Source: Oscillospiraceae bacterium
GTDB taxonomy: Bacteria > Bacillota > Clostridia > Saccharofermentanales > Saccharofermentanaceae
Assembly (NCBI GenBank): GCA_902767145.1
Contig: CACXGG010000006.1
Location: 1-13,587 of the forward strand
Length of the DNA stretch: 13,587 nucleotides
Reading direction: 5' to 3'
Shown in pieces: positions 6,192 to 13,587 of the stretch; the first letter of the stretch is position 1; each line of letters starts with the position of its first letter. A program made the translations under genes and the position numbers. A model generated the notes under the pieces. That model searched no databases. It saw only the letters and a list, made by a program, of their open reading frames with translations, and was not told the origin of the DNA.

Positions 6192-7448
6192 ATGTCTGAT
6201 CTTACTTCGGATGCCATTAAAGCCAAGGAAGCCTCAAGGCTTATGGCAGTCCTTTCCACCGGAACCAAGGACAGAGCTCTTGCTGATATCTCCAAGGCTC
6301 TTCTTGATAACTCGGATCTTATCTTTAAAGCAAATAAAGAGGATATAGAACTGGCTGAACAGACCGGTCTTGAGACACCTCTTCTTAAAAGACTCAAGTT
6401 TGATGAAACAAAGCTCAATGATGTAAGGAGCGGAATCGAAGGTCTTATCGGCCTTCCTGACCCTGTGGGTAAGAAGCTCCTTCATACTACTTTGAACGAC
6501 GGACTTGAGCTCTATAAGGTTACATGTCCCATCGGCGTCATCGGAGTCATCTTCGAGTCCCGTCCCGATGCCCTGGTACAGATAGCATCCCTCTGCGTGA
6601 AGAGCGGTAATGCAGTCTTCCTTAAGGGCGGAAGGGAAGCTGATAAGAGCAACAGGGCTCTCGCTTCTGTTATCTATGAAGCCGGTGTCGGTGCAGGCCT
6701 TCCCGAGGGATGGCTCCATCTCATCACCACCCGTGAGGATGTAAACAACATGCTCTCTCTGGGTGACTATATCGACCTTATCATCCCCAGGGGATCCAAT
6801 TCCTTTGTCCAGTACATAATGCAGAACACCACCATCCCTGTCATGGGACATGCGGACGGTGTCTGCCACACTTATATCGACCGTGATGCTGATATCGATA
6901 CTGCCGTTAAGGTGGCTGTCGATGCAAAGACACAGTACGTTTCTGTATGTAATGCCACAGAGACGATACTCATCGATCGCGCCATTAAGGATCAGATCGT
7001 TCCCGTTCTTTATCCTGCTCTCAGGGAGAAGGGCGTGGAGATCTTCGAAGAGGATCAGGTCAGCGACTGGCATCACGAATATCTCGATTACAAGGTATCC
7101 GTAAAGTTCGTATCAGGAGTTAAGGAGGCAGTGGACCATATAAATAAGTACGGTTCAGGCCACACGGATGCCATTATCACGACAAATAAGGAGACGGCAG
7201 AGTTCTTTATGGATTCCGTCGATTCCGGAAGTGTCCTTCTCAACTGTTCAACAAGATTTGCCGACGGCTTCAGATACGGCTTCGGAGCAGAGGTGGGCAT
7301 CTCCACATCAAAGCTCCATGCCAGAGGTCCCGTGGGACTTGAAGGTCTCGTATCCTACAAGTTCAAGCTCTACGGAAACGGTGACACGGTAGGGGAGTTC
7401 GCTTCAGGCGTAAAGACTTTTAAACACATCAGGAGGGATGATATATGA
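6192..7448 (+). CDS. proA: Gamma-glutamyl phosphate reductase (proline biosynthesis)
   Basis: A 418-residue NADPH-dependent enzyme that reduces gamma-glutamyl phosphate to glutamate semialdehyde, the second step of proline synthesis. It belongs to the aldehyde dehydrogenase fold. Visible motifs are GVIFESRPDA (118-127), FLKGGREADKSN (133-144), IIPRGSN (187-193), the catalytic cysteine in SVCNATET (C243), and the C-terminal GAEVGISTSKLHARGPVGLEGL (366-387). Length and domain order are those of the family. AAGGAGA lies at the right distance before the ATG. The partner gene proB is not adjacent; here proA instead leads an operon with rpiB, whose ATG overlaps the proA stop codon (ATGA), indicating translational coupling. 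It is probably transcribed from the extended -10 promoter upstream. Confidence 0.96.
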   Translation: MSDLTSDAIKAKEASRLMAVLSTGTKDRALADISKALLDNSDLIFKANKEDIELAEQTGLETPLLKRLKFDETKLNDVRSGIEGLIGLPDPVGKKLLHTTLNDGLELYKVTCPIGVIGVIFESRPDALVQIASLCVKSGNAVFLKGGREADKSNRALASVIYEAGVGAGLPEGWLHLITTREDVNNMLSLGDYIDLIIPRGSNSFVQYIMQNTTIPVMGHADGVCHTYIDRDADIDTAVKVAVDAKTQYVSVCNATETILIDRAIKDQIVPVLYPALREKGVEIFEEDQVSDWHHEYLDYKVSVKFVSGVKEAVDHINKYGSGHTDAIITTNKETAEFFMDSVDSGSVLLNCSTRFADGFRYGFGAEVGISTSKLHARGPVGLEGLVSYKFKLYGNGDTVGEFASGVKTFKHIRRDDI

Positions 7449-7897
7449 GGATATCCATCGCGTCAGATCATGCGGGATACGAACTGAGAAAGAAGGTGGA
7501 GGTACACCTTGAGGAGCTGGGCCACGAGGTCATCTCCGGAGGTGCGGAATCCGAGCAGAAGCCCTTCAGCTACGTGGAGGCAGGAAAGAAGATCGCTGAA
7601 GATGTCCTTGCCGGCAGGGCTGACAGGGGTATCGCCATCTGCGGTACAGGTATCGGTATCTCCATCGTAGTCAATAAGTATAAGGGCATCAGATGCGGAC
7701 TTTCCACCAATGAATATATGGCCAGGATGAGCCGCCAGCATAATGATGCAAATGTCCTTGCCTTCGGTGCCAGGGTAGTAGGTTCCGCCATAGCCCTCGC
7801 CATGGTGGATGCTTTCCTTGAGGAGACTTTTGCAGGCGAGAGACATGCCGTAAGAGTAAACGATATCAAGGCTCTTGAAGAAGAGAACTTTAAATGA
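7445..7897 (+). CDS. rpiB: Ribose-5-phosphate isomerase B
   Basis: A 150-residue cytoplasmic enzyme interconverting ribose 5-phosphate and ribulose 5-phosphate in the pentose phosphate pathway. The RpiB/LacAB fold signature is complete: ASDHAGYELR (6-15, D8 and H9 binding the sugar), ICGTGIGISI (65-74, with C66 as general base and T68), and SRQHNDANVLAFGAR (96-110, with H99 and N100). It has the normal family length. The gene starts inside the proA stop (ATGA), and AGGAGG at 7430-7435 in the end of proA serves as ribosome site. It supplies the ribose phosphate that becomes PRPP, the co-substrate of the next gene, upp. LacA/LacB are related, but no lac genes are nearby, so RpiB is the better call. 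Confidence 0.93.
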   Translation: MRISIASDHAGYELRKKVEVHLEELGHEVISGGAESEQKPFSYVEAGKKIAEDVLAGRADRGIAICGTGIGISIVVNKYKGIRCGLSTNEYMARMSRQHNDANVLAFGARVVGSAIALAMVDAFLEETFAGERHAVRVNDIKALEEENFK

Positions 7898-7926
7898 TCC
7901 GATAATAATATATGGAGGAAAGATAT

Positions 7927-8559
7927 ATGTCAGAGAATGTTTTTGTATTTGATCACCCCCTTATCCAGCACAAGGTCTCACACCTCCGTGACAAGGAGAC
8001 CAGCACAAAGGAGTTTAGGGAACTGGTATCCGAGATCTCCATGCTCATGGCCTATGAGGTTACGAGAGATCTTCCCATGAAGGAAGTCGAGATCGAGACA
8101 CCTGTTGCAGTTGCAAAGACCAAGGTCCTTGCAGGCAAGCAGATCGCCATCGTGCCTATCCTCCGTGCAGGTCTCGGTATGGTGGACGGAATGGTGGAGA
8201 TGATCCCCAATGTAAGAGTCGGCCATATCGGTCTTTACAGGGACCCTGTTACAGTTGAGCCCGTTGAGTATTACTGTAAGCTCCCTGAAGATATCGCAGA
8301 GAGGGATGTTATCCTTCTTGATCCCATGCTGGCAACCGGCGGTTCCGCTTCCGCAGCCATCGGCTTCCTTAAGAAGAGGGGCATCACGAATATCAAGTTC
8401 ATGTGCCTTATCGCAGCTCCCGAGGGTATCGCCAGGATCACAGAGGACCATCCTGACGTAAGGATCTTCTGTGCAGCAAAGGACGAGAAGCTCAACGATC
8501 ATTCATATATCGTACCCGGTCTCGGAGATGCAGGAGACAGGCTTTTCGGAACGAATTAA
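7927..8559 (+). CDS. upp: Uracil phosphoribosyltransferase
   Basis: A 210-residue pyrimidine salvage enzyme forming UMP from uracil and PRPP. The PRPP loop reads [12 protein letters not shown] (130-141), the family form of the phosphoribosyltransferase motif, and the uracil-binding C-terminal segment is [12 protein letters not shown] (194-205). [11 protein letters not shown] (78-88) is also typical. The ATG at 7927 is preferred to the in-frame ATG at 7912, because GGAGGAA (7914-7920) lies 6 nt before 7927 and would itself be coding if the upstream ATG were used; 210 residues also matches the family. It is the last gene of the proA-rpiB-upp unit and is followed by an intrinsic terminator. The rpiB-upp-atp neighbourhood recalls Bacillus, where glyA and atpI also lie in it; both are absent here. 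Confidence 0.96.
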   Translation: MSENVFVFDHPLIQHKVSHLRDKETSTKEFRELVSEISMLMAYEVTRDLPMKEVEIETPVAVAKTKVLAGKQIAIVPILRAGLGMVDGMVEMIPNVRVGHIGLYRDPVTVEPVEYYCKLPEDIAERDVILLDPMLATGGSASAAIGFLKKRGITNIKFMCLIAAPEGIARITEDHPDVRIFCAAKDEKLNDHSYIVPGLGDAGDRLFGTN

Positions 8560-8581
8560 CACATTGTTTTACGAATATACG

Positions 8582-8612
8582 GAGAGGGCGGGTAACCGCC
8601 CTTTTCTTTTTT
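8582..8612 (+). terminator. Intrinsic terminator after upp
   Basis: AGGGCGG (8585-8591) pairs with CCGCCCT (8596-8602) around a GTAA tetraloop, with A-T/G-T extension outward, followed by TTTCTTTTTT. This separates the salvage operon from the ATP synthase operon. Confidence 0.92.
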
Positions 8613-8664
8613 GACATTTTAACAAGAAAAAAAGGTACTTATACAAAGGACTTTGGAGTACAAT
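8611..8664 (+). promoter_or_regulatory. Possible promoter region of the atp operon
   Basis: TTGACA at 8611-8616 overlaps the terminator T tract. No good -10 stands 16-18 bp after it; TACTTA (8636-8641) is 19 bp away. A second candidate is TACAAT (8659-8664), which lacks a good -35. TACAAT overlaps a short perfect inverted repeat, GAGTA-CAA-TACTC (8656-8668). A promoter must lie here unless read-through feeds the operon, but I cannot choose the element. Confidence 0.35.
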
Positions 8665-8703
8665 ACTCTATGGAAACAAAATAAAGGAAAAAGAGGGTAG
8701 TTT

Positions 8704-9537
8704 ATGACCTGGCTTTCAGAGTTTTGGAGATCTTTCGTCGACCATCTCATCGAAGAGGCAAAGATCGGTGATATCGGCGAGGAGATCAATGAAGGAATAA
8801 TGCAGGTCAAGCATTATTTCGACCTCGGAGGAGTAAAGTTCCTCCTGACGGATGCTGTTATAGTATCCTGGATCGCCATTATCCTGGTCATCATCCTTAC
8901 CTCGTTCCTGGCAAGGAAACCTAAGCTGGTTCCCGACGGCAAGCAGAATATCATTGAGGCTCTGGTCGCCCTGGTATTGTCTACCTGCGAAGGCTTTGGA
9001 ATGAACCGTAAGGAAGCTGAGCATGTTGCTCCCATGATAATGACCATCGCACTTATCATTGCAGGATGTAACGTCATTTCCGCATTTAAGATCAATCCTC
9101 CCGCGAAGAATATCGCTTTCCCTGTGGGTATGGCGATATTTACCATCATCTATGTCCTGTACATATCCATCAGGTTCGTGGGATTCAAGGGATTCTGGAC
9201 TTATATGACGGAACCCATGCCCGGACTTCTGCCTTTCAAGGTCCTGGACCTTATGATCAAGCCCGTATCCCTTTCACTCCGACTTTTCGGTAACGTTTTC
9301 GGTGCCTTTGTATTCATGGAGTTCCTCTATATCCTGGTGCCCATCATCGTTCCCGGTATCTTCGGACTGTGGTTCGATATCACTGACGGACTTCTGCAGG
9401 CAGTCGTATTCTCATATCTCACCATGTCATATATCGGCGAGATCGTTGAGATCGGTCACGAGAGGGAGGAGCATCCCGAACTCTTCGTGAAAAAGAAAAA
9501 GGAAAAGAAAGCAAAGACCCAGGCAGCCAATGCCTGA
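8704..9537 (+). CDS. atpB: F1Fo ATP synthase subunit a
   Basis: The 277-residue membrane stator subunit that forms the two ion half-channels against the c ring. Hydrophobic helices are visible at about 47-69, 108-128, 136-158, 184-217 and 219-237. The essential arginine is in SLSLRLFGNVFGA (R193), and the LLQAVVFSYLTMSYI segment (220-234) corresponds to the last helix. The section NPPAKNIAFPVGMAI (131-145) replaces the TDLNVTLALA-type text of many family members, a branch variation. The C-terminus is a lysine-rich tail (residues 262-272). A GAGGG at 8693-8697 precedes the ATG. It is the first gene of the operon; no atpI or atpZ precedes it. Confidence 0.94.
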   Translation: MTWLSEFWRSFVDHLIEEAKIGDIGEEINEGIMQVKHYFDLGGVKFLLTDAVIVSWIAIILVIILTSFLARKPKLVPDGKQNIIEALVALVLSTCEGFGMNRKEAEHVAPMIMTIALIIAGCNVISAFKINPPAKNIAFPVGMAIFTIIYVLYISIRFVGFKGFWTYMTEPMPGLLPFKVLDLMIKPVSLSLRLFGNVFGAFVFMEFLYILVPIIVPGIFGLWFDITDGLLQAVVFSYLTMSYIGEIVEIGHEREEHPELFVKKKKEKKAKTQAANA

Positions 9538-9577
9538 CATTACATTAACTTAGTAAACATATTTTGGAGGTAATATT

Positions 9578-9859
9578 ATGGATCTGATGATTAAGCTTAT
9601 GCCCGCAATTCTCGAAGCAACAGCTGCTAGCCCCAAGGCTCTGGCTGCCCTCGGTGCAGGACTTGCCATCGGCTTAGGTGCCCTTGGATGCGGACTTGGA
9701 ATGGGTATCGCTGCAGGACATGCTCTTGAGGCAGGTGCAAGACAGCCCGAGATCTTCGGTAAGCTCCAGGCACTCCTTCTTACAGCTATCGTATTCATCG
9801 AGTCACTTGGTATCTATGCACTCGTTGTTGCACTTCTCTTGATCTTTACAGTGAAATGA
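9578..9859 (+). CDS. atpE: F1Fo ATP synthase subunit c
   Basis: A 93-residue hairpin of two membrane helices that forms the rotor ring. The glycine-rich first helix (about 24-45) has the GxGxGxG pattern, the polar loop is ARQPE (54-58), and the ion-carrying glutamate is E75 in [10 protein letters not shown]. Compared with the sodium-binding c subunit of Ilyobacter, the helix-1 glutamine is replaced by methionine (M42), the serine after the glutamate is kept (S76), and the following threonine is leucine (L77). A proton-driven ring is therefore more likely than a sodium ring, by inference. It has about 10 more N-terminal residues than short c subunits. A strong GGAGG (9566-9570) stands 7 nt before the ATG, as expected for the most abundant subunit. 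Confidence 0.95.
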   Translation: MDLMIKLMPAILEATAASPKALAALGAGLAIGLGALGCGLGMGIAAGHALEAGARQPEIFGKLQALLLTAIVFIESLGIYALVVALLLIFTVK

Positions 9860-9876
9860 ATAGGAGATAATGAAAG

Positions 9877-10458
9877 ATGTTTTTTGATCCGGAAATCATC
9901 AGGGTGGCTCTTGAGGTGGAAGAGGAGACTGAGTCTGGCCTTTTCACTGCCGATCAGTTCGGTGGTTATGCCGTAACGTTCCTGTTTACGATCATCAACG
10001 TATTAGTCGCCTATCTGGTAATAAAGAAGTTCGTCTTCAAGCCTGTCATGGGAATCCTCAAGAGCAGAGAGGATAAGATCAAGGCAAGCCTTGAGGAAGC
10101 CGAAAAGGCTGCCACAGAGGCAAAGGAAAATGCCGAGATCTCCAAGAAGGCCATCGAAGACGCAAGGATAGAAGCTTCCGAGATAATCGAGAGCTCCAAG
10201 GAAAACGCCGAGAAGCAGGCCGAGGTTATCAAGGGCAAGGCAGATGAGGAGGCTAACGAGATAGTCAGCCGCGCAGAAGCCGATGCCAAGAGGATCAAGA
10301 GAGTCGCTCTCGAAGAGATGAAGGACGAGATCTCTGATCTGGCAGTTACCATCTCCGGCAAGATCTTAGGTGAAGTCGTTTCAGAGGAAAGTCTTAAGGA
10401 AATGTCGGACAAGTATACCGACGAAGTCCTCCAGGAAGAGGTGAATAAGCTTGGCTAA
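9877..10458 (+). CDS. atpF: F1Fo ATP synthase subunit b
   Basis: The 193-residue peripheral stalk subunit. One membrane helix at about 30-50 ([20 protein letters not shown]) is followed by [14 protein letters not shown] (52-65) and a long charged coiled coil of about 63-150, rich in A, E and K. The C-terminal part, about 150-193, normally binds subunit delta. The first 29 residues form an acidic N-terminal extension that most bacterial b subunits do not have in this length. AGGAGA (9862-9867) serves the ATG at 9877; an ATG at 9870 is out of frame and ends after five codons. The last 8 bp overlap the next gene, and the end of this gene carries that gene's ribosome site. Its expected partner is the delta-like domain encoded next. 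Confidence 0.93.
   Translation: MFFDPEIIRVALEVEEETESGLFTADQFGGYAVTFLFTIINVLVAYLVIKKFVFKPVMGILKSREDKIKASLEEAEKAATEAKENAEISKKAIEDARIEASEIIESSKENAEKQAEVIKGKADEEANEIVSRAEADAKRIKRVALEEMKDEISDLAVTISGKILGEVVSEESLKEMSDKYTDEVLQEEVNKLG
10438..10444 (+). promoter_or_regulatory. Ribosome binding site deciding a TTG start of the delta-alpha fusion
   Basis: GAGGTGA matches the anti-Shine-Dalgarno sequence very well and lies 6 nt before TTG at 10451. It sits inside the last codons of atpF. An in-frame TGA at 10442-10444 rules out any start further upstream, and the next in-frame ATG is only at residue 174, inside the alpha beta-barrel. Confidence 0.8.
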
Positions 10459-12388
10459 GGCAGATAAGAACGAGCCGAAGGCACCCCTTGTCCTGCGTAT
10501 CGTAGGCGCCGGGGATATATCGGAGGAGAAGGTCGAGATCATAGCCAGGGACTTCGCCGTAAAGAACGGCATCGAGGACTATGAACTCGAATTCGAGGTC
10601 GATACTTCGCTTATCGGCGGTTTTGTCATCTATACCCACGGTTCCAGATACGACTACAGTATCAGGGGACAGCTGGAGCGTATAGGTGAGTTCGTCAAGC
10701 GTTCCAGGGATGTTGAAGCAGACATCGATGAGAACGGTGACGTTGTTTTTGATAAGGACAAGATAAGTTCCCAGCTGGATGAGACCATCAGGGATTTCCC
10801 TGAGTCTCCCGCCATCAGTCTCGAGAGCTCAGAATTTTCATCTCTTGATGAAAAGGCTCTCAAGAAGAGGATAGAGGAAGCCTTTGACAGCTCCGTAAAT
10901 ATCGAGGAAGTCGGTATCGTCCAGAGCGTCAACGACGGTGTCGCAAGGATATCAGGTCTTGAGAGATGCATGCTCTCCGAGCTGGTAACATTTGCCGGCG
11001 GCAGCCTTTCCTCAAACAAGCAGGCATACGGTATCGCCCTGAACCTGGAGCGCGACAGCGTAGGTGTCGTACTTCTCTCAGGTGCTGATGACGTTGTAGA
11101 GGGAATGATATGTAAGCGTACGGGAACCACAGTTGCTGTTCCGGTAGGTCACGGCCTTCTGGGAAGGGTAGTGGACCCTCTTGGAAAGCCCATCGACGGC
11201 AAGGGTATCATCAGATATCACAAGACCAGGCCCATCGAGTCCCCCGCACCTTCCATTGTCGACAGATCTCCCGTCAATAAGCCCCTTCATACGGGTATCA
11301 CGGCCATCGATGCCCTGACCCCCATCGGAAGAGGACAGAGAGAGCTCATCATCGGCGACCGTCAGACAGGTAAGACGGCCATCGCAATAGATACCATCCT
11401 TAACCAGAAGGGGAAGGATACCATCTGCGTTTATGTTGCCATCGGACAGAAGATGAGTACCATCGTTTCCACGGTAAACCTTCTCGAAAAGTATGGTGCC
11501 CTGGACTACACGGTGGTGGTTGCCGCAAGTGCTGCGGATTCCGCATCACTTCAGTACATCGCTCCTTTCTCGGGATGTGCCATCGCAGAGAAGTTTATGT
11601 ATGACGACCATGAGGACGTGCTCATCGTCTATGACGATCTCAGTAAGCACGCCCAGGCTTATCGTGCAATATCGCTGCTCCTCCGCCGTCCCCCGGGACG
11701 TGAGGCTTACCCCGGAGATGTATTCTATCTTCACTCCAGGCTCCTTGAGAGAGCAGCCAAGCTGTCTGATGCAAAGGGCGGCGGATCCATAACGGCACTG
11801 CCCATCATCGAGACACTGGGTGATGATATCTCCGCATATATCCCCACAAATGTTATCTCCATAACAGACGGTCAGATCTATCTGGCACCTGAGCTCTTCT
11901 TCTCAGGCCAGAGACCTGCCATCAATGCCGGTCTTTCCGTATCCCGTGTAGGTGGTGCTGCCCAGACAAAAGCAACTAAGAAGGTGGGCGGACCTCTGCG
12001 TATCTCCCTGGCCCAGGCAAGAGAGATGGCATCTTTCGCACAGTTCGGATCTGATCTTGACGAGAATACACAGCTTCAGCTCAAGAGAGGTATCGTCCTT
12101 AACGAAGTACTGAAGCAGGAGCAGTTCGCACCCTGGTCCATGGAGGAGCAGGTAGTCATCCTTTACATGGCCACCACTGACAGGATGAACTTCCTGGCCA
12201 AGGAGGATATCAGGGAATACTACACAGGCTTTGTGGATACCATGTGGGTAGCCCATGCCCAGGTCATGGAGAAGATCGCCCAGACAGGCGTTTTCGATGA
12301 TGCTACCGCAAAGCAGATAGACGAGGCATTAGACAACTATAACAAGTCTTTCCTCGCAGAACATAATGAGTACGAAGAGGATTACTGA
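10451..12388 (+). CDS. atpA: ATP synthase alpha subunit with N-terminal delta (OSCP) C-terminal-like domain
   Basis: A 645-residue fusion, against about 505 for normal alpha. Residues 13-85 look like the C-terminal domain of subunit delta: a helix after [12 protein letters not shown], then [14 protein letters not shown] (48-61) and [13 protein letters not shown] (69-81), which correspond to the vDxSLiGG and DgSvRgqLerl motifs of delta. Residues 86-127 are an acidic linker. Alpha begins near 128 with [14 protein letters not shown], then the [19 protein letters not shown] barrel. Walker A is GDRQTGKT (302-309), [13 protein letters not shown] follows, and the arginine finger is R499 in [10 protein letters not shown]. 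The C-terminal helical domain is complete. The start is TTG with a strong ribosome site, overlapping atpF by 8 bp. No separate delta gene is present, and the delta N-terminal domain, which normally holds the alpha N-termini, is absent. Alpha function is certain; the delta role is inferred from motifs and context. Confidence 0.9.
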   Translation: MAKADKNEPKAPLVLRIVGAGDISEEKVEIIARDFAVKNGIEDYELEFEVDTSLIGGFVIYTHGSRYDYSIRGQLERIGEFVKRSRDVEADIDENGDVVFDKDKISSQLDETIRDFPESPAISLESSEFSSLDEKALKKRIEEAFDSSVNIEEVGIVQSVNDGVARISGLERCMLSELVTFAGGSLSSNKQAYGIALNLERDSVGVVLLSGADDVVEGMICKRTGTTVAVPVGHGLLGRVVDPLGKPIDGKGIIRYHKTRPIESPAPSIVDRSPVNKPLHTGITAIDALTPIGRGQRELIIGDRQTGKTAIAIDTILNQKGKDTICVYVAIGQKMSTIVSTVNLLEKYGALDYTVVVAASAADSASLQYIAPFSGCAIAEKFMYDDHEDVLIVYDDLSKHAQAYRAISLLLRRPPGREAYPGDVFYLHSRLLERAAKLSDAKGGGSITALPIIETLGDDISAYIPTNVISITDGQIYLAPELFFSGQRPAINAGLSVSRVGGAAQTKATKKVGGPLRISLAQAREMASFAQFGSDLDENTQLQLKRGIVLNEVLKQEQFAPWSMEEQVVILYMATTDRMNFLAKEDIREYYTGFVDTMWVAHAQVMEKIAQTGVFDDATAKQIDEALDNYNKSFLAEHNEYEEDY

Positions 12389-12398
12389 TAGGTAGAAG

Positions 12399-13337
12399 AT
12401 GGAAAATCTCAATGCTATCAAAAAAAGGATAAAGAGTGTTAATGACATAAGTCAGATGACTAATGCCATGCAGCTCGTCAGTGCGGCAAAGATGCGCCGT
12501 TCCATGATGATGCACGATTCCGTGCAGCCATTCTTTTCCCTGTGTGCCGAAAGTATGCAGGAGATCATCAAGTATACAGACGAGCTGGATAACCCTTTCT
12601 TTGAACTGAACCAGAAGGTACAGGGCGAGACCTGGAAGATAGCATATTTCGTATTGAGCGGTGATCAGGGCCTGGCAGGTGCCTACAATAACAACATGGT
12701 CAAGATCACTGAGGAACACGTCCAGAGGAAGATACTGGAAAACTCCAGGAAGGGCATCTCCACTGAGTATAAGCTCTATGTCTTCGGAAAGCTGGCAAGG
12801 GAGAAGCTCCTCAGATCCGGCTACAACGTGGACAGCGAATTCTCATTCCCCATCGCGGAGCCCACATTCTTCCAGGCGAGGTCCGTTGCGTCCATCGTTA
12901 AGCAGAAATTCCTTCAGAATGAGTTCGACCTTGTCTATCTCATCTACACTAAGATGGAGTCGGCGGCCAGTATGGTCCCCGTGGCAGTGAGACTTGCCCC
13001 CGTGGATATGAAGTCCATAAACGGAGTAATCTCCAGGGACGTGGAGGATGCGGGACTTGCCATAGAGACAGGCGGTAAGGTTGAATATGACCCCAACCCC
13101 AATGAGGTCTTCAGCTTCCTTATCGACACATACCTCAACGCCATGATCTACGGAGCCATGGTGGATGCATATGCAAGTGAGCAGACGGCCAGGCTTACGG
13201 CCATGGACAATGCCACCAGCAATGCCGACGAGATGATGAAGAAGCTCCTTCTCATCAGTAACAGAGCAAGACAGGCCAAGATAACGAATGAATTGACCGA
13301 GATAATAAATGGTGCCCAGCAGGCAGATAATCTTTAA
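12399..13337 (+). CDS. atpG: ATP synthase gamma subunit
   Basis: The 312-residue central rotor shaft of F1. The N-terminal helix MENLNAIKKRIKSVNDISQMTNAMQLVSAAKM and the C-terminal helix with ARLTAMDNATSNADEM (265-280) and LISNRARQAKITNELTEI form the coiled coil inside the alpha-beta ring. The central Rossmann-like part contains LSGDQGLAGAYNNN (86-99). It is about 25 residues longer than the usual 285-290; the extra length appears spread over the middle of the protein, for example near KILENSRKGIS (110-120). The ribosome site is modest (AGGTAGAAG just before the ATG), 10 bp after the atpA stop. It couples c-ring rotation to catalysis. Confidence 0.94.
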   Translation: MENLNAIKKRIKSVNDISQMTNAMQLVSAAKMRRSMMMHDSVQPFFSLCAESMQEIIKYTDELDNPFFELNQKVQGETWKIAYFVLSGDQGLAGAYNNNMVKITEEHVQRKILENSRKGISTEYKLYVFGKLAREKLLRSGYNVDSEFSFPIAEPTFFQARSVASIVKQKFLQNEFDLVYLIYTKMESAASMVPVAVRLAPVDMKSINGVISRDVEDAGLAIETGGKVEYDPNPNEVFSFLIDTYLNAMIYGAMVDAYASEQTARLTAMDNATSNADEMMKKLLLISNRARQAKITNELTEIINGAQQADNL

Positions 13338-13352
13338 CAGGAGAGGATCGTA

Positions 13353-13587
13353 ATGGCAAAGGGAAAAGTAGTTCAGATAATAGGACCGGTCATAGACTGT
13401 GAGTTCCGAAGCGGGGAAGTCCCCAAGATAAATGATGCTGTCAGGATCTTGGTGAACGAGGACGGCAGCGAGAGCGAAAAGGATGTTATCGCCGAGGTCC
13501 TCCAGCAGAGAGGAAGAGGCGTTGTAAGATGCGTTTCCTTCAATGCAACGGAAGGTCTTATGAGAGGACTTCCTGCGCTTAGCGACG
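13353..13587 (+). CDS. atpD: ATP synthase beta subunit, 5' part only
   Basis: The first 78 codons of the catalytic beta subunit. The N-terminal barrel begins MAKGKVVQIIGPVIDCEF, the standard beta start, and reaches NATEGLMRGLPAL at the window edge. The Walker A and catalytic residues lie outside the window. The segment VLQQRGRGVVRCVSF differs from the usual beta text (EVxxHLGDxxVR) but keeps the VR-x-x-x pattern. AGGAGAGG (13339-13346) stands 6 nt before the ATG, and atpG ends 15 bp upstream. atpC (epsilon) is expected to follow. Confidence 0.93.
   Translation, partial: MAKGKVVQIIGPVIDCEFRSGEVPKINDAVRILVNEDGSESEKDVIAEVLQQRGRGVVRCVSFNATEGLMRGLPALSD

Noticed and set aside
6234..7076. 280-codon open frame antisense to proA
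   Set aside because: Fully inside a well-supported proA; its translation has no recognisable domain and no ribosome site was evident.
7912..7926. Earlier ATG for upp at 7912
   Set aside because: Its codons are the GGAGGAA ribosome site of the ATG at 7927, and 210 residues fits the family.
10451..10840. The long N-terminus of alpha as a frameshift or assembly artefact merging atpH and atpA
   Set aside because: A single sequencing error would leave the rest of delta (about 100 N-terminal residues) in another frame between atpF and atpA, but atpF ends directly at the TTG with an intact ribosome site. There is no room for the missing domain.

Overview
The window looks like a chromosomal segment of a low-to-mid GC Firmicute, most likely a Clostridia/Lachnospiraceae-type bacterium. 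The signs are strong AGGAGG-type ribosome sites, an LRR protein with GW-type cell-wall repeats, an OGG1-type glycosylase, and the Firmicute neighbourhood rpiB-upp-atp. Genus cannot be fixed from sequence alone. No rRNA, tRNA, CRISPR array, transposase or phage gene was seen.

Left part (1-5766): the 5' end of an M20 dipeptidase (PepV/Sapep type) runs leftward off the window. Divergent to it is a secreted protein with eight leucine-rich repeats and eight 20-residue cell-wall-binding repeats. A hairpin separates this from a convergent OGG1-like DNA glycosylase gene. metF (methylenetetrahydrofolate reductase) is divergent from the glycosylase, and its 3' end overlaps by 11 bp the 3' end of a convergent THUMP-domain rRNA methyltransferase gene. 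That methyltransferase has an extended -10 element so close to its ATG that the mRNA may be leaderless.

Middle (5767-8612): a 425-bp AT-rich gap lies between the methyltransferase and proA. It holds an inverted repeat resembling a Rex box with a wider spacer, several related 9-mers of the form TTRTGAACA (two in direct tandem), and a clear extended -10 promoter. It is followed by the tight operon proA-rpiB-upp, closed by an intrinsic terminator.

Right part (8613-13587): an F1Fo ATP synthase operon in the order atpB-atpE-atpF-[delta-CTD::atpA]-atpG-atpD, with atpD cut by the window edge. There is no separate atpH (delta) gene. Instead the alpha subunit is 645 residues long and carries an N-terminal domain (about residues 13-85) resembling the C-terminal, b-binding domain of delta/OSCP, followed by an acidic linker and a complete alpha subunit. 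The N-terminal domain of delta is missing. This would tether the b stalk covalently to alpha, but in up to three copies per F1. It is the most striking feature of the window. The other subunits look functional: the a-subunit arginine, the c-subunit glutamate, the Walker A and arginine finger of alpha, and the gamma C-terminal helix are all present.
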